The translations under genes and the position numbers were made by a program. From UMGS172 sp964634675 (lineage in GTDB: Bacteria > Bacillota > Clostridia > Oscillospirales > Acutalibacteraceae): a stretch of DNA of 30,617 nt. Shown here one piece after another: positions 22,228-28,075 of this stretch. Under the pieces are notes generated by a model. The model was not told where the DNA came from. It worked only from the letters and a program-made list of their open reading frames with translations, and did not search any database. Where the stretch lies: NCBI GenBank assembly GCA_964634675.1, contig CAZWLH010000012.1:1-30617 (forward strand). Direction: 5' to 3'. Each line of letters opens with the position of its first letter. Position 1 is the first letter of the stretch.

Positions 22228-23055
22228 ATGGCAGATATCAGACCGAATTGTCAAACCGACTCATCCTGCTTTAAGGAAGCGGTGTGCATCGATGCGGGAA
22301 GAGTTTACGATTCCTGCTGTGACCGTGACTGTGTCACCGATATGAGAATGTATTTTTCACCGCAGGATCAGCAAACGGTAAACAGTGCCGGCAGTGTCAG
22401 AATAAAATCGGCCGAGGTACTCGATGTGAACATAGACGTTGAGCAGGTAAACTTCAACCGAGGCTTCTATTCCTGCGATCTCACATTTTTCTTTCTTGTA
22501 CAACTTGATGTTTTCAGCACACCTCACACCTGTCCCACAACGGTAAAGGGAATATGCTTCTACAACAAAAAAGCCATTCTTTACGGAAGCGAGGGAAGCG
22601 TTAAGACCTTCTCGAACGAGTATGTCGCCGATGACGGCTGCACTCAACGCTCGGTCTGCAACGGAAACGCTCCGAAATGCGTTGTTCAAGCGGTCGACCC
22701 GATACCGCTTTCGGCAAGACTCGGCGAGTGCCGCTGCATTTGCGACCTGCCCGGATTTATACCGGCGAATATCGTTTCGGCAGTCGGCGGAGTTATCGAC
22801 CCCTGTACCGAGCCGGGAAATATGACGGTAGTCGTCACGCTCGGTCTTTTCACGATAATTCAGCTTATTCGCAATGTTCAGATGCTCGTTCCGGTTTACG
22901 ATTTCTGCGTTCCGGAAAAGCAGTGCACCGATTCCTCCGACAGTCCGTGTGACGTGTTCAAAAAGATCAAGTTCCCGACCGGCGATTTCTTCCCGCCGAG
23001 ACCCTGTAATATCGAAAACGGAGGAGACTGCGGCTGCGACTCGGCAGAAAGCTGA
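22228..23055 (+). CDS. Conserved cysteine-rich clostridial protein, possible spore-coat component
   Basis: The 275-residue protein contains 22 cysteines, with clusters at both ends and in the middle (SCCDRDC, CRCIC, CGC). It has no signal peptide. Residues ~45-230 look beta-rich, for example VRIKSAEVLDVNIDVEQVNF, NRGFYSCDLTFFFLVQLDVF and a VTLGLFTIIQLIRNVQML segment. It ends in KFPTGDFFPP and a short Cys tail. It resembles an uncharacterised family widespread in spore-forming Clostridia, by my recollection of that family's EAVCI, YDSC-x-DxDC and NRGFY motifs. A structural role in the spore coat is a guess from the Cys content and a weak SigK-like upstream box. The start ATG 22228 follows AGGGAGG. 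Confidence 0.8.
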   Translation: MADIRPNCQTDSSCFKEAVCIDAGRVYDSCCDRDCVTDMRMYFSPQDQQTVNSAGSVRIKSAEVLDVNIDVEQVNFNRGFYSCDLTFFFLVQLDVFSTPHTCPTTVKGICFYNKKAILYGSEGSVKTFSNEYVADDGCTQRSVCNGNAPKCVVQAVDPIPLSARLGECRCICDLPGFIPANIVSAVGGVIDPCTEPGNMTVVVTLGLFTIIQLIRNVQMLVPVYDFCVPEKQCTDSSDSPCDVFKKIKFPTGDFFPPRPCNIENGGDCGCDSAES

Positions 23056-23078
23056 ATTTAATATACCGCAAAAATTAA

Positions 23079-23120
23079 GACGTCCCGAAGGTATGATGAG
23101 GTGCCATAACGAAGTGTTGC
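23079..23120 (+). repeat. Intergenic repeat copy A
   Basis: The element begins 24 nt after the stop of the Cys-rich gene. It reads GACGTCCCGA, three extra bases, then TATGATGAGGTGCC and ATAACGAAGT. A second copy lies inverted at 23344-23383. They match at 30 of 34 aligned positions and all four differences are transitions. Confidence 0.65.
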
Positions 23121-23154
23121 TTTAAAATGTGAAATTTCGGCGGTATTCTTTGTT

Positions 23155-23195
23155 AAAAAACGCACAGTATGCGTCAGCATTACTGTGCGTTTTTG
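23155..23195 (+). terminator. Terminator of the Cys-rich gene
   Basis: A perfect 14-bp stem (AAAAACGCACAGTA 23156-23169 with TACTGTGCGTTTTT 23181-23194) and an 11-nt loop. The A-run before and T-run after suggest action on both strands. The 333-bp stretch 23056-23388 has no gene and holds this terminator, the two inverted repeat copies and a small TCTTCG/CGAAGA hairpin near 23260. Confidence 0.85.
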
Positions 23196-23343
23196 TCGCG
23201 ACTCCCATATGAAATTTTCATTTTAAAGTGCATCGCAGTTTTATAACCGACAAAAATTCTTCGTATCGAAGACGAAAAACGTGGGAATACTGTCGTATTT
23301 CAAGGTTATTCGGCAAGATGCGGGGGGATTTTTCGGTTCAAAA

Positions 23344-23383
23344 ACCAAACTTCGTTACGGTACTTCATCATATCGGGGCGTCC
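23344..23383 (-). repeat. Intergenic repeat copy B
   Basis: Read on the minus strand, the element starts 6 nt after the PfkB stop: GACGCCCCGA, TATGATGAAGTACC, then GTAACGAAGT. It is in the same orientation relative to its upstream gene as copy A. Confidence 0.65.
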
Positions 23384-23388
23384 TTTTG

Positions 23389-24324
23389 CTATATTCGTTT
23401 GCTTTCGGGGATAGAAGCCACTCCACCGTGAGCTTCGGTGCTTTTCCCCGCAACCTTAATTGCGGTTCTGAAGTATTCGCAGGCCTTTTCAAAGGTTATA
23501 TTGCCGAGCTCCGAGCCGTTTTCTATCCATTCGCTCAAAAAGGTGCCGAAGAAAATGTCACCTGCACCCGTGGTATCGATCGGTGAGACATCGGCGGCAG
23601 GAAGCGAAATGCCGTTTTCGCCCATATAAAGCGATGCGCCGTTTTCGCCGTCGGTCACAAGCAACACCGACACGCCGAGCTCAAAAACCGCTTTAACTGC
23701 ACGCTTTCGGTCATCGCCGAAAAGCATACAGAGCTCCTCACTCGATATTTTCAAAATATCGGTTTTATCGATGTGCTTTTTCATCATTTCGGCTGCGAAA
23801 TCACGGTTCTTCCAAAGCGGAGCACGGTAGTTCGGGTCATAGCTTACGGTACAGCCTGCCTTTTTGGCTACGGTCAAGGCGTATTCGGTAGCCGAGCGTG
23901 ACGGCTCATCGGTAAGAGAAAGCGAACCGAAATGAAATATTTTTAAATTTTTTATAATTTCCGCGTCGATGTCGTCTTCGGTCAAATAAATGTCAGCACC
24001 ATGGTTTCTGAAAAATGAAAAATCACGGTCACCGTCACGGTTAAGTTCAACAAACGCAAGGGTAGTGTTGTGGGAAAAATCGGTGACGAGCGCTTCGTCC
24101 GAAATGCCGTATCGCTTAACGGTACTCCTCAAAAAGCTGCCGAGCATATCGTTTCCGACCTTGCCGATAAACGCAGCTTTTCCGCCGAATTTCGCAATTG
24201 CGGCAAGCAAATTCAGCGGAGCTCCGCCTGCTTTGCGCGCAAAAATCAAATCTCCGTCGTAGTCCATGCCCATAGGCGCAAAGTCGATCAGTATTTCGCC
24301 CAATGCCGTAATATCGAACTTCAT
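23389..24324 (-). CDS. PfkB-family carbohydrate kinase, fructokinase-like
   Basis: The 311-residue cytoplasmic kinase phosphorylates a sugar using ATP. It has both PfkB signatures. The N-terminal one is GGAPLNLLAAIAKFGGKAAF with IGKVGNDMLG, and the C-terminal one is DTTGAGDIFFGTFLSEW, with the catalytic base Asp in the GAGD motif (~250-256). The overall pattern (GEILIDF at the start, SYDPNYRAPLW in the middle) fits bacterial fructokinases of the ScrK type, but ribokinase-like substrates cannot be excluded. The start ATG 24324 has CGGAG upstream. It is a single-gene unit with its own promoter and no sugar transporter nearby. Confidence 0.88.
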   Translation of the reverse strand: MKFDITALGEILIDFAPMGMDYDGDLIFARKAGGAPLNLLAAIAKFGGKAAFIGKVGNDMLGSFLRSTVKRYGISDEALVTDFSHNTTLAFVELNRDGDRDFSFFRNHGADIYLTEDDIDAEIIKNLKIFHFGSLSLTDEPSRSATEYALTVAKKAGCTVSYDPNYRAPLWKNRDFAAEMMKKHIDKTDILKISSEELCMLFGDDRKRAVKAVFELGVSVLLVTDGENGASLYMGENGISLPAADVSPIDTTGAGDIFFGTFLSEWIENGSELGNITFEKACEYFRTAIKVAGKSTEAHGGVASIPESKRI

Positions 24325-24361
24325 ATGTATTACTCCGATAATTCAAGTGCTTTTCAAAATG

Positions 24362-24390
24362 ATTTTACTATATAATTTACGGTTTGTCAA
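24362..24390 (-). promoter_or_regulatory. SigA promoter of the PfkB kinase gene
   Basis: On the minus strand a perfect TTGACA (24390-24385) and TAAAAT (24367-24362) are separated by 17 bp. Confidence 0.75.
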
Positions 24391-24504
24391 CGGCCGAAAG
24401 CCTATAGTATGCAACAACGAATTGAAGTGCGGTAAGAGTACGTTGTAAAGGAATGCAAACAGTGCCGCAAGAAGCGAGAGGAAAAAACTCAATTTGAATA
24501 AAAG

Positions 24505-24534
24505 AGAGGAAGGCAACAGAATAAACTGCTGCCT
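24505..24534 (-). terminator. Probable terminator of the SASP gene
   Basis: AGGCAACAG (24511-24519) pairs with CTGCTGCCT (24526-24534) with one wobble. On the minus strand it is followed by TCCTCTCTTTTATT, a weak U-tract. Nothing else was recognised in 24391-24504. Confidence 0.5.
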
Positions 24535-24557
24535 CCCCGAAAATAACGATCTAAAGC

Positions 24558-24734
24558 TTACTTCATACTGTTTTCGTAAGACTCAATCATTTTCTTAACC
24601 ATCTGTCCGCCGATAGAGCCTGCCTGCTTAGCGGTAAGATCACCGTTGTAGCCCTGCTTGAGGTTTACGCCAACCTCACCGGCGGCTTCCATCTTAAAAC
24701 GGTTGAGTGCGTCCTTTGCCTCGGGTACTGTCAT
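24558..24734 (-). CDS. Alpha/beta-type small acid-soluble spore protein
   Basis: SASP proteins coat and protect DNA in the spore core from UV and chemical damage. The 58-residue product from ATG 24734 fits the family. ALNRFKMEAAGEVGVNL contains the GPR-protease cleavage region (E-x-G-x), and GYNGDLTAKQAGSIGGQMVK is the conserved DNA-binding segment. The chosen start has AAGGAGG about 8 nt upstream, and a longer frame from 24785 runs through that site. A possible SigG promoter lies upstream. Its presence marks the organism as a spore former, at least by ancestry. Confidence 0.93.
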   Translation of the reverse strand: MTVPEAKDALNRFKMEAAGEVGVNLKQGYNGDLTAKQAGSIGGQMVKKMIESYENSMK

Positions 24735-24770
24735 TGCTTTTACCTCCTTTTTTGTTTGCGTTTGCACTAT

Positions 24771-24800
24771 TATTGTGAGCAGCAAGCAATGCTTTATTAA
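24771..24800 (-). promoter_or_regulatory. Candidate SigG promoter of the SASP gene
   Basis: On the minus strand TTAATA (24800-24795) and CACAATA (24777-24771) are separated by 17 bp, one and two mismatches from the SigG boxes TGAATA and CATACTA. It sits 36 bp before the start codon. SASP genes are normally SigG-dependent. Confidence 0.4.
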
Positions 24801-24906
24801 AGGTAAAATTTTGATGAGCTTCTAAAATATTACTGCTATGCATGGCGGTATTTAAAGCGATTTAAGATAAGATAAAATATATTATAAATCGGATAAATTT
24901 TAACTG

Positions 24907-24935
24907 TTGTGCAAATGTGCATATTGTGGTAAAAT
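24907..24935 (+). promoter_or_regulatory. Promoter of the NUDIX-GrpB operon
   Basis: TTGTGC (24907-24912) and TAAAAT (24930-24935) are separated by 17 bp, 35 bp before the NUDIX start. Confidence 0.6.
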
Positions 24936-24970
24936 CGAATTAAGATAGAACGATTTTGCGGAGGGTTAAA

Positions 24971-25414
24971 ATGCGAGAACCATATCAAATATTATCAATT
25001 CCATATCGTATCATTGACGGTACGCCTTTGTTTTTGATTTTACATAGAACTGAAAGTGATTATTGGCAGTTTATTGCAGGTGGCGGTGAGAATGGCGAAA
25101 CGCCACTTTATGCTGCTATAAGAGAAACCTTTGAAGAAATCGGTGTTGAGTCGTCTAATATACATCAACTTGAAAGTGTTGCATATGTTCCGGCAGAAGT
25201 TATTGCCGAAAACAGACGGCAACATTGGGATAAAAACATATTTGTTATTCCTGAATATTCTTTTGCTTTTGAGTGCGATTCAGAGCCTATTCTCTCAAAC
25301 GAACATACTGAATACAAATGGCTTATATATGACAAGGCACGAAAACTGTTAAAATGGGATTCAAACAAAGTGGCTATGTATGAGATTAAATGTATCTTGG
25401 AGAATAGATTATGA
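24971..25414 (+). CDS. NUDIX hydrolase
   Basis: NUDIX enzymes cleave nucleoside diphosphates linked to another moiety. The 147-residue product contains the full NUDIX box, GGGENGETPLYAAIRETFEE followed by IGV, where the REx(2)EE glutamates bind metal. Upstream is RIIDGTPLFLILHR and downstream FVIPEYSFAFEC and EYKWLIYDKA, the usual beta strands. The organisation resembles dATP/ADP-ribose pyrophosphatase types, but the substrate is open. The start ATG 24971 follows GGAGGG. The stop overlaps the start of the GrpB gene (ATGA), so both are translated together. The gene is more AT-rich than those before 24500. Confidence 0.93.
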   Translation: MREPYQILSIPYRIIDGTPLFLILHRTESDYWQFIAGGGENGETPLYAAIRETFEEIGVESSNIHQLESVAYVPAEVIAENRRQHWDKNIFVIPEYSFAFECDSEPILSNEHTEYKWLIYDKARKLLKWDSNKVAMYEIKCILENRL

Positions 25415-25896
25415 TTGGATTAAAACGAGGAACAGTGGCACTTTTCGATCACGAAAAGGAATGGGAAACCGAAGCCGAGCAAACGGTTGCGGTATTAAAA
25501 TCAATACTCGGTGATGCGGCTGTCGATATTCAGCACATTGGCAGTACCGCTATTCGTTCGATAAAAGCCAAGCCGATAATAGATATTGCGGTGTCGGTTG
25601 ATGACTTTGAAAAGGTTTTAAGCTTGCAGTCCGAGTTTTTGAAGCACGGATTTCACTACCGCCCCAATTCAAACCTCGGTGAACAGCTCCTTTTTGCAAA
25701 GGGAAGTCTTTATGACGGTACGGGGGATATCCAAACCCATTTTATCCACATCGTCCGTACAAACAGCATAGACTTTATAAACTACATAAATTTCAGAGAT
25801 TACCTTAACAGCAATCCGTCTGTTGCCAAAGAGTATGAAAATCTAAAGGTATTACTTGCATCGCAAGCGCCTGTTGACAGCGGCAGAGAAAAGTAG
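25411..25896 (+). CDS. GrpB family protein, C-terminus probably truncated
   Basis: The 161-residue protein belongs to the GrpB/UPF0157 family, a nucleotidyltransferase-like fold of unknown cellular role. The diagnostic segment is IQHIGSTAIRSIKAKPIIDI at ~40-59, and GDIQTHFIHIV is also typical. Family members usually continue past the LK-x-LA helix with an R-x-Y-x-x-K stretch to ~170-180 residues. Here the protein ends at GREK. Reading one frame over after the stop gives SIKNIVFQQENANF, which looks like the missing tail, so a one-base deletion (real or a sequencing error) is likely. Translation is coupled to the NUDIX gene. Confidence 0.85.
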   Translation: MIGLKRGTVALFDHEKEWETEAEQTVAVLKSILGDAAVDIQHIGSTAIRSIKAKPIIDIAVSVDDFEKVLSLQSEFLKHGFHYRPNSNLGEQLLFAKGSLYDGTGDIQTHFIHIVRTNSIDFINYINFRDYLNSNPSVAKEYENLKVLLASQAPVDSGREK

Positions 25897-26019
25897 CATA
25901 AAAAATATTGTATTTCAACAGGAAAACGCAAATTTTTAAAATCGGATAAAATAAATAATAAATCAGATAAAACACTCGGAGAAACGTATTTCTTCCGTCC
26001 GTCACAAATCTCAAACAAG

Positions 26020-26048
26020 TTGACAATACATCAGTACTATAGTAAAAT
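26020..26048 (+). promoter_or_regulatory. SigA promoter of the small membrane protein gene
   Basis: A perfect TTGACA (26020-26025) and TAAAAT (26043-26048) are separated by 17 bp. Confidence 0.75.
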
Positions 26049-26076
26049 ATGCACAGAACAATTATCGGAGGAATCA

Positions 26077-26550
26077 ATGGAAAATTATTTATATAATACA
26101 GAAGCTTATAATGCCACATTACGCTCCGAGCTGATTAAATTGTCGGTTATAGGGATCCTGTTGCTGATGGTTCTTATTGCGATGGCGGTTTATTCTGTTG
26201 TATTAATAAAAGAAGACAAGAGAAAGAAATTTCCGTATGTACAGTTGATCGGCGTAGCAGTTGTTTCCGTATTTTTGATGCTTTCTTTCGGCCGTTCTGT
26301 TATTTCATATTCAAAAGATTTTGCCGATGAGGCATATATACAATATGAAGGGCCGGCAGTTATAAGTAAGCAAAGAAAAGTAGTTTTGGGAAATATACCG
26401 ACAGGGTATGATGAATATGTTGTACCTTTGAAAACAACGGTGAGCAGATCACTTTATCAACGAGAAAGGATTATGGAAAAGAGGGCAACATTGAGAATAT
26501 ATATTGTTTATGCACAACATTCGGGGATAATATTAGAGCTCACGGAATAA
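26077..26550 (+). CDS. Small membrane protein of unknown function
   Basis: I do not recognise this 157-residue protein. It has two predicted transmembrane helices, IGILLLMVLIAMAVYSVVLI at ~25-45 and VQLIGVAVVSVFLMLSFG at ~56-74, joined by a short charged loop (KEDKRKKFP). The C-terminal ~80 residues are polar and look beta-rich (EGPAVISKQRKVVLGNIPTG, ATLRIYIVYAQHSGIILELTE in two parts), probably one soluble domain. The start ATG 26077 has CGGAGG upstream. An earlier in-frame start at 26020 lies inside the promoter. It has its own promoter and terminator and stands alone in an AT-rich stretch. Confidence 0.75.
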   Translation: MENYLYNTEAYNATLRSELIKLSVIGILLLMVLIAMAVYSVVLIKEDKRKKFPYVQLIGVAVVSVFLMLSFGRSVISYSKDFADEAYIQYEGPAVISKQRKVVLGNIPTGYDEYVVPLKTTVSRSLYQRERIMEKRATLRIYIVYAQHSGIILELTE

Positions 26551-26589
26551 ACGCCGAATCGGGCAAAACTGAATTTATCCAACGTAAAC

Positions 26590-26636
26590 CAAGCGACACG
26601 AACCTTTGAAAGGCCCGTGCCGCTTGTGTGTTTTTA
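26590..26636 (+). terminator. Terminator after the small membrane protein
   Basis: CAAGCG/CGCTTG and CACG/CGTG flank an inner CCTTT/AAAGG arm, with one A-C mismatch, followed by five T. It may also serve the convergent GH37 gene. Confidence 0.7.
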
Positions 26637-26652
26637 AATATTAAGCCGAAAA

Positions 26653-27873
26653 TTATTTTTCGCTCAAGCTGTGAGCGTAGAGGTATACACCTGCGCTCCA
26701 ACCCATCATTGTCGGGGTGTCATATTCCTTTGCGGTCGAAACGGAACCGTTTATGACGTCGTATTTCTCCCAAAGATTGCCCGTTTTCTCGAAAACCTCC
26801 TCAACAAGCGAAGCATACTTTGCGGCAATGCGCTTTGCATCGTCCTCATAGCCGTAGTTGAGAAGTCCCTTGATGACCATATAGTGCAGGCAGGCCCAGC
26901 CGTTGGGATAGTCCCACTGAAGGTTCATAACGCCCTCCTTGTTTTCGCAGGAAACGATACCGAATGCGGCTTCAAGCTTCGGAAGCAACTTTACGGTAGC
27001 CTCGGCCTGTTCCTTTGTTGCCACGTTAAAGGTCATCGGATAGAACGATGCGACCGAGAATATGTCGGACAAGGTACCGTTCTCAAAGTCGTAATCATAG
27101 AAAGCACCGTTTTCCTCATTCCACATGAGCTTGTTCATCAAAGCCCTGCGCTTTTCTGCGGCAGCGTGCCACTCGTCGGCCTTGCCGTTGTTTAATTTTT
27201 CCGAGAAGAAAGCAAGGTTTTCTTCCATACCGTAAAGCAAGGAGTTAAGGCAAACCGGGTTGAACTTATGAGCTCTGAGTCCCAAACGGCTGTTGCAGTC
27301 CCATCCGCTTTCGGCAAAGGACATAAAGCATTTTGCATACTCGACTATTGTTTCTTCGTCCTCGGGCATTTCCATATGGCAGCGGTCAACAAAATATTTT
27401 GTCATATTGCGGTTGAATGCGCCTTCGTCGTCGCAGTAGTAACGGTTGAGTCCCGACGGTGTCATACGGCGAGTCTGCCAAAAGGTGTATTCCTTTTCGG
27501 CAGAAGGATATATTTTTTTGAGCCATTCGAAATCGCTGGTCATTTCGAAAATCTCACGGATCATCTGGGGGAAGAACGGCGGCTGAGAACGGTTTAAAAA
27601 GCCCGTTCTTGTACCGTTGAGCATCTTTCCGTACTTCTCTATCATATATGCCATATTTTCGACATTGTTGATCGCCTGCTCGGTTCTGTCCGACAAAAGC
27701 AGTCCGACGTTGGTGAAATAGGTGTCCCAATAATACATCTCCTGAAAAGCGGACTCAATGCAGGGGACGGTATAGGGCTTGGGAACGCCCAAAAGCGTGC
27801 CCTTATCCTCGGTATTGGTTCTTATGGTTTTATCCCAATTCTCGATTATAAATTTTTTGACCGAATCGTTCAT
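26653..27873 (-). CDS. GH37 trehalase-like glycoside hydrolase
   Basis: The 406-residue protein has the alpha/alpha-barrel pattern of GH37 trehalases, which split trehalose into two glucoses. AFQEMYYWDTYF near the N-terminus matches trehalase signature 1 (F-x-E-x-Y-x-WD-x-Y). FAESGWDCNSRL (~184-195) contains the general-acid Asp, NLQWDYPNGWAC (~316-327) is signature 2, and LWEKYDV (~367-373) carries the catalytic base Glu, with a degenerate MGWSAGV after it. It has no signal peptide, so it should work in the cytoplasm. It is shorter than TreA/TreF (~550 residues). The start ATG 27873 has AAGGAG at 7 nt, better than ATG 27879. True substrate unproven. Confidence 0.85.
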   Translation of the reverse strand: MNDSVKKFIIENWDKTIRTNTEDKGTLLGVPKPYTVPCIESAFQEMYYWDTYFTNVGLLLSDRTEQAINNVENMAYMIEKYGKMLNGTRTGFLNRSQPPFFPQMIREIFEMTSDFEWLKKIYPSAEKEYTFWQTRRMTPSGLNRYYCDDEGAFNRNMTKYFVDRCHMEMPEDEETIVEYAKCFMSFAESGWDCNSRLGLRAHKFNPVCLNSLLYGMEENLAFFSEKLNNGKADEWHAAAEKRRALMNKLMWNEENGAFYDYDFENGTLSDIFSVASFYPMTFNVATKEQAEATVKLLPKLEAAFGIVSCENKEGVMNLQWDYPNGWACLHYMVIKGLLNYGYEDDAKRIAAKYASLVEEVFEKTGNLWEKYDVINGSVSTAKEYDTPTMMGWSAGVYLYAHSLSEK

Positions 27874-27911
27874 AAACATTCTCCTTTTTAAAGCTTGGTT
27901 TGGATATACTA

Positions 27912-27940
27912 AATATACCGTTTTTTCTGTTCGGTTTCAA
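27912..27940 (-). promoter_or_regulatory. Promoter of the GH37 gene with GTATAT repeats
   Basis: On the minus strand TTGAAA (27940-27935) and TATATT (27917-27912) are separated by 17 bp. GTATAT is directly repeated at 27918-27913 and 27909-27904. The same layout occurs before the GH78 gene. Confidence 0.65.
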
Positions 27941-28036
27941 GAGATAAGGCAAAATAATGTGCGATATGCGGCAATTCTACCGATTTTTTCCCGAAAAGGG
28001 AGGATTTCTTATAGGCTACGAAAAAATATGAACAAG

Positions 28037-28064
28037 GCGACGGTTCATTTTATCGAACCGTCGC
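28037..28064 (-). terminator. Terminator after the GH78 gene
   Basis: A perfect 10-bp stem (GCGACGGTTC 28037-28046 with GAACCGTCGC 28055-28064) and an 8-nt loop, 12 nt past the GH78 stop on the minus strand. The T-tract begins 10 nt later (ATTTTTT). Confidence 0.65.
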
Positions 28065-28075
28065 TTTGACTTTGT

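Noticed and set aside
23228..23586. Short plus-strand open frames between the Cys-rich gene and pfkB
   Set aside because: They lack ribosome sites, overlap the pfkB gene in antisense and include repeat copy B. The interval is better explained by terminator and repeats.
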